Source of the DNA: VAZQ01 sp963763365 | GTDB taxonomy: Bacteria > Pseudomonadota > Alphaproteobacteria > Rhizobiales > Xanthobacteraceae | DNA: 64,000 nucleotides | Assembly: GCA_963763365.1 (NCBI GenBank) | Contig: CAVXOE010000007.1 | Span: forward strand, 43,097-107,096 | Direction of reading: 5' to 3' | Translations under genes and position numbers: made by a program | In this document: positions 49,640 through 58,242 of the stretch, piece by piece | Numbering within the stretch: position 1 is the stretch's first letter | Layout: each line of letters starts with the position of its first letter | Notes under the pieces: model-generated | The model's input: the letters and a program-made list of their open reading frames with translations, nothing else | The model's database searches: none | What the model was told of the DNA's origin: nothing

Positions 49640-50630
49640 TTATTCGATGACCTCGTCGGCGCGGGCGAGCAGCATCGGCGGCACGTCGAGGCCGAGCGAC
49701 TTCGCTGTCTTCAAGTTGATGACAAGTCTCGTACTTCGTCGGCGCCTGCACTGGCAGGTCAGAGGGCTTCTCGCCCTTGAGGATGCGATCGACATAGCTG
49801 GCCGCGCGCCGATGCTGGTCAATCAAATCGGTCCCGTAGGAGATCAGGCCCCCTGCCGCGACGAAGGTACGATTGAAGTAGACCGCGGGCAGGTTGTGCT
49901 GCGCCGCCAGCGCGACAATTAGATCGCGGTGGGAGATGGTCGTTTGATCCGGTGGGAGGAGCAGGCCGCCATTCGGCTCGCGTGCGAACAACTCGACGGT
50001 TCGTTCAATGTCAGCTGCACTTGCGACAGGGCTCGGCACAAGCTCGATCGCAAGTCCCGGCGCCGCAGCTTGTACATAGCGTAAGAAGTAAGAATAGGGG
50101 CTCGACTTGGGGTTGGCCAGAAAAGCAGCACGCGCCAGGCGTGGCGCGATCTCCTTGAGCATCTCCAGCCACTTGCCGGCGATGCTTTGCTCGTACAGCA
50201 ACATCCCCGTGAAATTGCCGCCTGGCCGTGCCAAGCTGGTGATCAAGCCTGCGCCGACTGGATCGGAAACATAGACGAACACGATTGGGATCGTGCGAGT
50301 TTCGCGTTGCAGCGCGGTGGCGATAGGCGTCGTCTGTGCGAGGATCACATCGGGTTGCAGCGCGACCATATCCTTCGCCAGACGTTGAAATTGGTCATAC
50401 TGTCCGGCCGCGAAGCGGTACTCGGTGCGGATATTACGGCCCTCCGACCATCCGAGCATTTCGATGGTCTGTTGAAACGCCGCGACACGCGCCTGGTTTA
50501 CCGGATCGTTCTCGGCGAAGCTCGTCAGCACGCCGACCCGCCGCACACGGTCGGCCTGTTGTGCGCCGGCCGGAAACGGCCGCGCGGCTGCGGCCGCGCC
50601 CACTAACGTGATGAACTCGCGTCGTCGCAT
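49640..50630 (-). CDS. ABC_sub_bind family exported substrate-binding protein (frameshift near 3' end)
   Basis: Protein of about 330 aa. A Tat-like/Sec signal (MRRREFITLVGAAAAARPF...AGAQQ) precedes RVGVLTSFAENDPVNQARVA, LGWSEGRNIRTEYRFAAG, VSDPVGAGLITSLARPGGNF and FNRTFVAAGGLISYGTDL. This family is abundant and usually orphan in Bradyrhizobium-like genomes. The frame slips near 49,730, after LPVQAPTKYE, and resumes LVINLKTAKSLGLDVPP to a stop at 49640. No permease or ATPase is adjacent; the ligand is unknown. Confidence 0.87.
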
Positions 50631-50771
50631 TGCCTCCTCCCAGGCTCAGGACCACGCTCTATTGGCTCACAAGCTTGCAATCAAATCAGAAAACCAGTGA
50701 TGCCGGAATGGGCTCGATGGCTGAATTGCACCGCAACAATCACAACCCGCTCATGTCGGTACTGGGCCATT

Positions 50772-50840
50772 GATCGGGATAGGGGGGAGCCTCGCGGCTC
50801 CGCCCCTCCCACACCACCGTGCGTACGGGTCCGTACACGG
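50772..50840 (-). ncRNA. group II intron 3' end (domains V and VI)
   Basis: On the minus strand, downstream of the intron-encoded protein, GAACCGCCGTGTACGG pairs with CCGTACGCACGGTGG around an AC loop as in domain V, followed by GTGGGAGGGG...CCCCCCTATCCCGAT as in domain VI and the usual bacterial intron terminus. It marks the intron's 3' boundary at about 50,772. Confidence 0.7.
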
Positions 50841-50857
50841 CGGTTCGAGAAGTTGCG

Positions 50858-51492
50858 CTAACACGCTTGGAACAGGGAGGGGAGACCGAGCGATTTGAAG
50901 TAGGCATTAGAGAGTCCGGTGGAGAGCGCTCTACTTCGGGCGAGATACCAAGGACCGCGGCCGCTGCCGGCCGTATTCCTTGCAGCCCATGCGGAGACCC
51001 CGTTTGCGACAAGTGCCGCCCGGCGGCGCCGTGGTGTTTTCCACTGGCGCCAAAGAGCAGCCCGCAGTCGTAGCCGGATCCAGCGCGTGAGAGCTATGAG
51101 CGCCTGGGGCGTTTCGCAAAAGCCGAAATAGCCGCGCCAGCCCCGCATATACGAAGCCAGCTCTTCCATTGTCGTCGTGATGCTGACGCCCTTGGCCCTG
51201 CGCGTGATGTCTCGGATTCGTTGCTTGAACCGTTCCAGAGATTTCGGCGCGATCGTGCGCTTGATGTCTGGACCAGCCGTGAAGCCGAACCCGAGGAACT
51301 TCCGTTCCTGCGGTCGCGCCACCGCGCTCTTGCCTCATTGACCTTGAGCTTGAGCGTTTGTGTGATGAAGCGCGTGATGCCCTCCATCACCCGTTGACCC
51401 GCGCGTTCGCTGCGAACGTAAATGTTACAGTCATCCGCATAACGAACGAAGCGATGTCCGCGGCGCTCCAGTTCCTGGTCGAGTTCATCGAG
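50858..51492 (-). pseudogene. group II intron reverse transcriptase/maturase, N-terminally truncated and frameshifted
   Basis: C-terminal half of an LtrA-type protein. It begins abruptly at LDELDQELERRGHRFVRYAD, so the RT domains 0-4 are gone, but the YADD catalytic box and RSERAGQRVMEGITRFI remain. After a frame slip near 51,325 the maturase (X) domain is readable: ARPQERKFLGFGFTAG, SYMRGWRGYFGFCETPQAL, WIRLRLRAALWRQWK. It ends SLFQAC with domains V/VI just downstream. The 5' part was lost at about 51,491, exactly where a recombinase gene begins on the other strand. Confidence 0.85.
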
Positions 51493-52039
51493 CCCGGAGG
51501 AAGTCGCCCGCATGTTGGCGGCGGCCCCTGGCGTCAAGTACAAGGCGGCGCTGAGCGTCGCCTATGGAGCGGGCCTGCGGGTATCCGAAGTCGTTGCGCT
51601 CAAGGTGAGTGATATCGACAGCGCGCGAATGATGATCCGGATCGAGCAAGGCAAGCGCCGCAAGGATCGCTACGCGATGCTGTCGCCGCGGTTGCTCGAC
51701 CTGTTGCGCGAATGGTGGCTGGCTTGCCGCTCGCGGGGCTGGTTGTTCCCAGGCCGCGATCCGCTGCAGCCAATCACCACACGGCAGCTGACCCGCGCCT
51801 GCCACACGGCCGCGCAGGCGGCCGGGATCGAGAAGCACGTGTCTCCGCATACGCTGCGGCACAGCTTTGCCACCCATCTTTTGGAGAAGAATGTCGATGT
51901 TCGGGTGATCCAAGTGCTGCTCGGACATACCAAGCTCGACACGACGGCGCGCTACACGCAGGTTGCGACCAATACGATCCGCAACGTCACCAGCCCGCTC
52001 GATCATCTCATCGACAAGAAGGACGAGCCGCCCGCTTGA
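51491..52039 (+). pseudogene. tyrosine recombinase/integrase, N-terminally truncated (IS91-associated)
   Basis: Starts without its own N-terminal domain at SPEEVARMLAAAPGVKYKAA and is intact from there. Catalytic residues: Arg in YGAGLRVSEVVALK, HTLRHSFATHL (His-x-x-Arg), LLGHTKLDTTARYTQ (His/Tyr nucleophile). The missing SAM-like core-binding domain lies beyond the junction with the group II intron fragment. It is followed 12 bp later by an IS91-family transposase, a pairing found in IS91-group elements of rhizobia. Confidence 0.87.
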
Positions 52040-52051
52040 CGCGCGGCGCTG

Positions 52052-53265
52052 ATGGCCCGTCCAATTCTGGAGGTTGCGGACATCTTCCGCGACCACGGGG
52101 CCGCTTGGCGTAAAGCCAATGCTGGCCACGTCAGCCTCGGCCAGTTGAAGGTGATGTCGGCGATCGAGAGCTGCCGCACGGTGGCTCTCGGGGGCCATGT
52201 TATGCGCTGCGAGGACTGCTCGCACACGCAGATCGCTTACAACAGCTGCCGCAACCGGCATTGTCCCAAGTGCCAGGGCTCGCAGGCGCTCGCATGGATG
52301 GAGGAACGCAAAGCCGAGTTGCTGGGTGTCCCTTACTTCCACGTCGTATTCACGTTGCCGGCGCCGATCGCCGCCCTCGCTTACCAGAACAAGGCCGTCA
52401 TCTACGGTCTCTTGTTCAAGGCTTCGTCGCAGACGATGCGCACGATCGCCGCCGATCCCAAACGCCTGGGCGTCAAGATCGGCTTCACGTCGGTGCTCCA
52501 CACCTGGGGCTCCGCGATGACCCATCACCCGCACGTGCACATGATCGTGCCGGGTGGTGGGATATCGCTCGACGGCACACGCTGGATCGGCTGCCGTCCC
52601 AACTATCTCTTACCGGTGAAGGTGCTGTCCCGGCTGTTCCGCCGCCTGATGCTGGAGATGCTGCTCGCCGCGCACGGCCGCCTGCAGTTCTTCGGCGACC
52701 ACGCCCACCTCGCCGACAAGGCTGCGTTCAAGGCCTATCTCGCGCCACTGCATCGGACCAAGTGGTTCGTCTACAGCAAGCGACCGTTCGCCGGCCCCGA
52801 GCAGGTGCTGGCCTATCTGTCCCGCTACACCCACCGGGTCGCGATCTCCAACAGCCGGCTCATCGCCGCCGATGCCACCGGCGTCACGTTCAGCTACAAG
52901 GACTACCGGATCAAGGGGCCCGGCCGCTACAAGACCATGACGCTCAAGCCGGGCGAGTTCATCCGCCGGTTCCTCATCCACGTCTTGCCAAACGGGTTCC
53001 ACCGCATCAGGCACTACGGGCTGCTGGCCAGCGGCACCAAGGCCGCGACCATCGTGCGGGCGCGTGAGCTGATCGCTGCGGCGACACCTGCGCAAACGCG
53101 CGGACCAGCCGCAGCCTCCCGATAGCGCCGCGGCGACAGACAAGCCGACCTACCCATGCCCGTGTTGCGGCGGTCGCATGAACATCATCGAGACTTTCGA
53201 GCGCGGCTCGACGCCGCGATACCGAGCCGCCGCCGCCAACCGCGATCAGGATCGATACGTCATGA
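52052..53265 (+). mobile_element. IS91-family HUH transposase (two late frameshifts)
   Basis: Rolling-circle transposase of about 404 aa. N-terminal zinc finger CEDCSHTQIAYNSCRNRHCP-KC; HUH motif HHPHVHMIVPGGG; catalytic Tyr region LAYLSRYTHRVAISNSRL. The first stop at 53125 is premature: after a one-base shift near 53,098 a conserved C-terminal zinc knuckle is read (YPCPCCGGRMNIIETFERG), and a second shift near 53,243 gives the family ending IRIDTS-stop at 53265. It probably moved with the upstream recombinase. Confidence 0.9.
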
Positions 53266-53635
53266 TCGCGATCCTCACGTCACACATGGAAAGAGCCGAT
53301 CGTATTCGCTGGTCGTCGATCCGCCACGGCGCCGCTCGCACAAATGCAAGTTTGCGATCTCAACGTGGCCATCGATCTTCGTGGCTTAAGGCAGATTCCC
53401 GCACCTGCGGCGGACCAATCATGCGCGGCAACGTCGTCAGCCAATGCACTCATCGGCGTTGGTCGTCGTCACCCAGCTCTGCCGAGCGCAAATCCCCATA
53501 GCGCCCGCGGCACCACTCGCCTACCACTTCCCGCGGTTTCGTTCATTGAAGGCTTTCGGACGCCGGCCACGGTGCACGCCGCATCGTCGCGATCGGCCGG
53601 CGTCCGAAACCCTCAACAATCGCGACAGAATTCGG
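53266..53635. other. IS91 right flank with a 15-bp-stem hairpin
   Basis: 370 bp with no gene I can support. A perfect inverted repeat TTTCGGACGCCGGCC (53554-53568) / GGCCGGCGTCCGAAA (53595-53609) with a 26-bp loop lies here, a possible end structure of the IS91-type element or of another element remnant. Confidence 0.45.
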
Positions 53636-54104
53636 CGTGCGCTGAAAATCGCCCAGTGTCCGCTTTGATCCGTTTGCGACCAAACTTGAGCGTGTCAACA
53701 AATCGACGTGAAGGGCCAGGAACGAACTCATGCAGCGCAGCAAACAACCATCCTCATTCGATCACACTGAATTGGCCAGAAGTCGACATTGCAAAGCTGT
53801 CTGCGTCCACCTGACGCAAGCACATTTGAATGTTTATTGTTCGAAGTCTATTGTGCATTTCGACTAAGGCCCCCATAAGAAGCTATCCTAGCAAGCATCC
53901 GCTTGTGCGAACGCTGCACAAAAAGGCGAAGACCCCCCGAAGTCTCCGTTAAGATCAATTTGCAGCACCGATGCCATCGGCAGGCATACGACCCTTTCCA
54001 TAAGGCAATATTCCAAGCGGCCATCGCCGCATTACGTTCGCGCGCCGCTTGCGGTGCGCGTGCGCGTCCTGAATTTTTGAAATAATCCACAACAGGAGAA
54101 CACA

Positions 54105-54644
54105 ATGATCAATTGTGCGCACCACACTCGCGCTCGGAACGACCGTTCTCATGTGCTTGGGCATCGCCCTTCCCGGCGCCGCGCTCGCGCAGCAAAAGCC
54201 GCTCAAAGAACAACTCGTCGGAGCCTGGACCCTGGTCTCCATTGACAGCACAATGCCAGATGGAAAGAAGATGCAACTCTTTGGCGCTAATCCGCTAGGC
54301 ACCCTGATCTTCGATGCCAGTGGGAACTTCACTCAAATGCAGGTCCCGTCGAATCGTGCCAAATTCAAATCGGCCAACCGGTTGGAGGCCACAGCAGAAG
54401 AAAGCAAAGTGATCGCGCATAGTAGCTTAGCTCAGTTCGGCACATGGTCAGTCAGCGAGCCCGACAAGACCATTAACTTTCGCATCGTTGGGGCTCTCAT
54501 TCCCAACGGAGAAGGGACGGAGGGAAAGCGTATTAACGTCTCCGTCACAGCCAACGAACTGAAGTTCACCAACCCGGGATCGGCTATCGGTTCGAAAAAA
54601 CGAACTCGGTGTATCGGCGAGCCACAACTGTCGCCAGCAGATAA
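54105..54644 (+). CDS. lipocalin-like domain-containing exported protein (indels)
   Basis: About 178 aa with signal peptide (LGTTVLMCLGIALPGAALAQ) and the lipocalin-like motif LKEQLVGAWTLVSIDSTMPD, then LFGANPLGTLIFDASGNFTQ, LAQFGTWSVSEPDKTINF and SVTANELKFTNPGSAIGSK. Near the end, extra bases at about 54,597-54,609 hide the usual terminus; the other arm shows GGTTCGAAAAACGA, supporting NELVYRR. The start is also corrupted: the other arm reads ATGAATTGTCGCACCACACT after AGGAGAACACA. The function of this family (ligand binding in the envelope) is poorly known. Confidence 0.8.
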
Positions 54645-54658
54645 CTATCGCGATATCT

Positions 54659-54793
54659 CTAGATTGGCCTCGTTCGGCTTCGGCCGAACGAGACTATTTT
54701 CATACGCGGGGAGCCTCCTTGCTTCTGGCGAGGAAACGGCGCCGCGGATCTGGATTGACGCCCGTTCATGAATTTATTTTGGCCATTTTGCAT
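54659..54793 (-). CDS. tiny basic protein of unknown function (44 aa)
   Basis: ATG 54793 is preceded by AAGGAG at ideal spacing. It encodes MQNGQNKFMNGRQSRSAAPF followed by a basic tail that reads through the terminator stem. Present in both arms with small differences. No family recognised; it could be the leader-side gene of the DUF7662 unit just upstream. Confidence 0.4.
   Translation of the reverse strand: MQNGQNKFMNGRQSRSAAPFPRQKQGGSPRMKIVSFGRSRTRPI
54669..54700. terminator. UUCG-tetraloop terminator hairpin
   Basis: Perfect 10-bp stem CTCGTTCGGC / GCCGAACGAG closed by a TTCG loop and followed by ACTATTTT. It is 25 nt after the lipocalin stop and ends that transcript. It also overlaps the 3' end of the small gene on the other strand. 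Confidence 0.8.
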
Positions 54794-54842
54794 GGCTTGC
54801 TCCTTGTATTTGAATTGTTTTGCGACGCGAGTGTCAGGAACG

Positions 54843-55112
54843 TCATAAGGATGAACGAGACGCTCTTGCACGCTTGCGGAAAGTCACCTGCCGTGACTCC
54901 CTGCTGAAATGCGCGTCGAAGCCGGCATCAGCCCACGCACGACGCTGAATATGCGTCGTGTTCAGATTTCCGACATTAGACCACCATTGAGAACTATTCG
55001 TGCTTGGCGGTAGCTGTGCCATGATGATGACCTCTATTTCGGCCAAGCTCAACGTGCATTCATCAACGGTCTGTTTGCGGAGATAGTCGCGCAGCGCGTC
55101 GTATTTACCCAT
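54843..55112 (-). CDS. DUF7662 domain-containing protein
   Basis: 89-aa protein with the DUF7662 pattern: MGKYDALRDYLRKQTVDECT, LSLAEIEVIIMAQLPPS, SQWWSNVGN and HIQRRAWADAGFDAHFS, then QVTFRK. Such proteins are small, single-domain and common in accessory regions, often near restriction or defence genes, but their role is unknown. The second arm contains a copy with three small differences. The C-terminal dozen residues may be distorted by an indel. Confidence 0.75.
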   Translation of the reverse strand: MGKYDALRDYLRKQTVDECTLSLAEIEVIIMAQLPPSTNSSQWWSNVGNLNTTHIQRRAWADAGFDAHFSRESRQVTFRKRARASRSSL

Positions 55113-55132
55113 TTGGTCTTTCTTCTTAGACG

Positions 55133-55535
55133 CTATTCAGAGAATGGAAGCGCGACAGCGAACGCCCTAAGATCGTCCAGATATCGATTAGTCACGTCGT
55201 GCCGTTCCCGGAGGCTCTCGAAAAACACGGCCACCCGCCGCTGCCCGGTATGATGGCCCAGCCGTCCCGTTCGACGAACATGGCGCGGTCCCACGAGTAG
55301 CTGCGTTTGTTTAGTTCGCTGAGATTTCCAGCTGGTCGACGCAGATCGGCGCAAGAACGGCAACGGCTGCTAACTCGGTTCGCTCCTTGGCAACCTTTTC
55401 AATAGTGCTTCCGAGCGTCGATCCGCCCCAGTTGAAGCCAACGATCATCGCCGCGATAGCGCCTATGGCTGCACCCTGCATGAGACGCTTGAAGGAATCT
55501 TCCTGCAGGACATTCACCTTGGGGACACGGGCCAC
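55133..55535 (-). CDS. small single-span membrane protein of the rhizobial GFNWGG family (frameshifted)
   Basis: GTG start at 55535. One membrane span with a glycine-tryptophan motif: LMQGAAIGAIAAMIVGFNWG, GSTLGSTIEKVAKERTELAA, VAVLAPICVDQ. Beyond this the frame changes twice; the other frames read LSELNKRSYSWDRAMFVERD, GWAIIPGSG and VAVFFESLRERHDVTNRYLD. Proteins of this build (membrane span, then Cys-Val-x-Q, then a GWA.MPG-like segment) are frequent and uncharacterised in Bradyrhizobium-like genomes. A short paralogue is encoded at 56411-56533. Confidence 0.6.
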
Positions 55536-55689
55536 AAGCGGCGCTCGAAGGCTTCAGTGAGGTGCATAAGCTCGACGCCCAGACGGCGAAGAAAGTCCCG
55601 AAACAGCTGATAGGTCGTCCGCTCACGAGTGATGAGGCAAACACTTCGCTGGAGCGGTTGGGTCAGGATCAGCGTGGATAAGAAAGAAC

Positions 55690-55911
55690 TTAAGTTGTTT
55701 TAACGCGCTTCTTTTGGGTTCTTTCGACGGGCAAGATTATGGGCGGAGGAGCGGACTCTCGTCCAAGTCGGGCTTCCCGAAGTCGAGCCAAATTGGCAAG
55801 GAAAGATGTTTGATTTGTGAGATGGTCCTTCCATGCTTCACTAGCATCAGCGAGGCGCTGCTCTCTCTTTTGGAAGGCAGCTTCAGCGCGTGAATTCACA
55901 TCGGCCTGCAT
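55690..55911 (-). CDS. small coiled-coil protein of unknown function (73 aa)
   Basis: MQADVNSRAEAAFQKREQRL, ADASEAWKDHLTNQTSFLAN and LARLREARLGRESAPP: a charged helical protein with heptad-like spacing, similar in style to tiny proteins common in rhizobia. Also present in the second arm at 61754-61978. No function can be given. Confidence 0.6.
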   Translation of the reverse strand: MQADVNSRAEAAFQKREQRLADASEAWKDHLTNQTSFLANLARLREARLGRESAPPPIILPVERTQKKRVKTT

Positions 55912-56121
55912 GTCAAAATTCCTCGTTGCAATGCTTAGTACTTAAGCGCTTGTTTCGTTATTCACACCTTCTCACTTTGCGCCATGTCCGGTCGAGACGA
56001 TCAACGCTGTGCACAGCCGCCAGCGCGACAGTTGTACGGCCAAGGGCTATCGCGATGGGACGCGCGACTACCAAACGCGCATGAACGTGACGGCGAAATC
56101 TGAGCTTCAGCGTGCTGGAGC

Positions 56122-56328
56122 CTATAGTGTAACCGCAGGAAGCAGCTGAGGTGGTAAATCCAACGTTGTTGATGAAACATCGGTTCCAGCTGTGGGCACG
56201 GACCCAACCGAGCCCGCAAGCTCTGATCTTCGCAGGACCTCTAATTGATTGATCCAATCTTTAAGCATTAATTTTCGAATTGTGGTGTTTGATCGCGATC
56301 GTTGAGGGGACTTTGAGTTTTCTTCCAA
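56122..56328 (-). CDS. small hypothetical protein
   Basis: 68 aa, with TIRKLMLKDWINQLEVLRRS as the only ordered-looking segment, possibly one amphipathic helix. The same reading is partly kept in the second arm (from 61330). It lacks a strong ribosome-binding site. A competing frame (55958-56257) has less plausible codon usage. Confidence 0.35.
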   Translation of the reverse strand: MEENSKSPQRSRSNTTIRKLMLKDWINQLEVLRRSELAGSVGSVPTAGTDVSSTTLDLPPQLLPAVTL

Positions 56329-56410
56329 AATGAAGAGTGTGCATTGTGTCCTCTCGACCGTTCCCGTATCTTTTCAGTTTTCCGCTTCCGCTTTCAGTCG
56401 CGATTAAACT

Positions 56411-56533
56411 TTAACCTGCAAGCGTCCATCCGCCCCAAACAAAGCCGATCGCAATCGTGATGAGCGCGCCGGCAATTGCGCCTTGTAAGAGGCGCTTGAA
56501 TGCATCTCCGGCCTCACCAAACCATGGGGTCAT
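56411..56533 (-). CDS. tiny single-span membrane protein (40 aa)
   Basis: MTPWFGEAGDAFKRLLQGAI followed by AGALITIAIGFVWGGWTLAG. It is a shortened paralogue of the 55133-55535 protein, ending just after the FVWGGWTL motif where the longer protein has FNWGGSTL. Found in both arms. Confidence 0.55.
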   Translation of the reverse strand: MTPWFGEAGDAFKRLLQGAIAGALITIAIGFVWGGWTLAG

Positions 56534-56600
56534 CTGGACACCCTATTTGCTCTCCTAGACCAACGCCTACGACCCGACGGTCGCAGACAATGGGCAATGA

Positions 56601-56786
56601 TCAAAAATTAAGTTGATACGCGACATGTGAGAGAAGCAGTGCGAAGAGTAAAATTGGAACCACCAGTGGGGGAACTAACCAATTCGTGGCTGCGGCGGCC
56701 GTTGCCGAGAATGCAGCGCTACCTTCATTCTCCAGCCCAACGAAGGGTGATGCGAGACTTTTCTGCACTTCTTTGAAATCAATCAT
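56601..56786 (-). CDS. small membrane protein (61 aa)
   Basis: Short N-terminal helix MIDFKEVQKSLASPFVGLEN, then a membrane segment LVPPLVVPILLFALLLSHVA and the end YQLNF. Found in both arms (second copy 60899-61077). No family recognised. It lies just upstream of the 40-aa membrane protein on the same strand. Confidence 0.5.
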   Translation of the reverse strand: MIDFKEVQKSLASPFVGLENEGSAAFSATAAAATNWLVPPLVVPILLFALLLSHVAYQLNF

Positions 56787-57378
56787 AGCCGTATCTAGGC
56801 ATGAAGAGGCAAGTTAGCAAGGCAGCAGTGAATCCGCGACTTAAAAATAAGTGGTCAATTCTGTACTGCTCTTCCCAACGAACGATGAGGATAGTCGCTG
56901 ACCTGCCACTTACAAGGTGATCAAGGGAGACCGTCATGCTGCCGCAGACCAGAGTATTAGGACGTACGTCGCGACAGGTCGAGCGACTTCGACAAGACCC
57001 AATGCATCACGATAAAATCTTAGCCCTTCATCGAGTTGCGGGACGTCAGTCGGCTGCGCGGCCGGGATCTGCCGCTCATTCGCCTGCTTCAGCGCGCGCG
57101 GATCGGTTTGGACTTTTCCAACGCGGCCCTGATCATTCGGCAAACGCCACCTCTATGCCTTCTTTGCACCCGGATTTGAGCGGGCCTATTTTAGGCCGGC
57201 TTGCCTAAGATGCCGTTTTATGCCCGAGCATTCGAGCCCGTTCCGAAGTCGAATAATTGACGAAGACAACCCCATTCCGGAATATCGAGCGTCGTGGCAT
57301 AGTTCCGAAGTAGCTGCACCCTTCGTGGCTCGCTAACAACTTAGCCCTGACAAAAAAACCAACTGGAGGACTCAAAAA
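56787..57378. other. mostly non-coding stretch with a possible glyoxalase-type (VOC) scrap
   Basis: About 590 bp. On the minus strand 56934-57143, QLDEGLRFYRDALGLVEVA resembles the first strand-helix of VOC-superfamily proteins, but nothing else of the domain follows. Otherwise no gene is supported. The right end carries the lectin-like gene's GGAGGACTC ribosome-binding site. Confidence 0.35.
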
Positions 57379-58070
57379 ATGAATACCTTCCCCCGATTTT
57401 CCATTTTTGGTGCCGCCGCACTCGTGTCTATCGGCTTGAGTGCAACCGCGCACGCTCAGCAGGCCCCGCAAGCGCCGAATATGACCTTTTTCGTCACGGG
57501 CTCGGGTTCCGGCAAAGGTGCGGACTTGGGTGGTCTTGAAGGCGCTGACCGTCATTGTCAGACCTTGGCTCAGGCTGCGGGCGCGGGCAGCAAAACCTGG
57601 CGCGCCTATCTGAGCACTCAGGCGGCAGCGGCGGCTCGCAAGCCGTCAATGCCCGCGATCGCATCGGCCGGGGGCCCTGGCAGAATTTCAAAGGGGAGGT
57701 TGTTGCCCAAAATGTCGATGATCTTCACGGCGACAACAACAAGCTGGGTATGGCGGCATCGCTGACCGAGCGTGGCAATATGGTGGCCGGTGTCGGCTAC
57801 ACACCGAACTATCACGATGCTCTTACCGGCTCCCAAATGGATGGCCGCGCCTTTCCTCCAGGGGAGGACAGGACCTGTCGCAACTGGAGCAGCAGTACTC
57901 AAGGCTCCGCGATGCTCGGCCACATCGACCGCAAAGGACTGCGTGATGATGCTGCGTCGAAGTCCTGGAATTCGGCGCACCCCTCTCGCGGGTCTGAGGG
58001 CGGCTGCAGTCAAGCGGATCTCCGAAGCACGGGCGGTGCCGGCTTATTCTACTGCTTCGCAGCCAACTGA
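57379..58070 (+). CDS. exported lectin-like protein (frameshift correctable from the second arm)
   Basis: About 229 aa. Signal peptide (FSIFGAAALVSIGLSATAHA), then NMTFFVTGSGSGKGADLGGL, EGADRHCQTLAQAAG, GSKTWRAYLSTQ, AVNARDRIG, PWQNFKGEVVAQNVDDLHGD, GEDRTCRNWSSSTQGSA and the Cys-rich end GGAGLFYCFAAN. This is the secreted 'lectin' family common in Bradyrhizobium-like genomes, with paired cysteines for disulfides. In this arm the frame breaks at about 57,625; the second arm has one more G there and reads TQAAAGGSQAVNA through. Binding specificity is unknown. Confidence 0.85.
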
Positions 58071-58119
58071 GTGTATCCAGCGAATACGCAACCGAGGTCC
58101 AGAAGCTGCTTCGTTGTAG

Positions 58120-58205
58120 ACCAGAGCACCGAAGACATTCACGGGACCGGAGCGCTACAAGAACCACGTGAATGCGGACGCCAAGCACAAATTGATCCGG
58201 CGCTA
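58120..58205 (+). pseudogene. transposase fragment (IS5-like)
   Basis: A short frame reads GPERYKNHVNADAKHKLIRR then YDV, the KNHV-D-KHKLIRR-DVT core typical of IS5-group DDE transposases. It is cut off at both ends. It lies between the lectin-like gene and hflC, where degP/degQ is often found, so an insertion event probably opened this site. Confidence 0.5.
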
Positions 58206-58242
58206 CGACGTCAGCGCGCGTGCCCAAGTCGCAACTCGACTA

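Noticed and set aside
55552..55680. Plus-strand frame encoding SEVHKLDAQTAKKVPKQLIG
   Set aside because: The peptide looks plausible but has no start codon in reach and overlaps the better-supported minus-strand gene; indels in this region make it undecidable.
55958..56257. 99-aa minus-strand frame
   Set aside because: It overlaps the 56122-56328 frame, has Arg/Val-rich shadow-like composition and is not preserved as a frame in the other arm.
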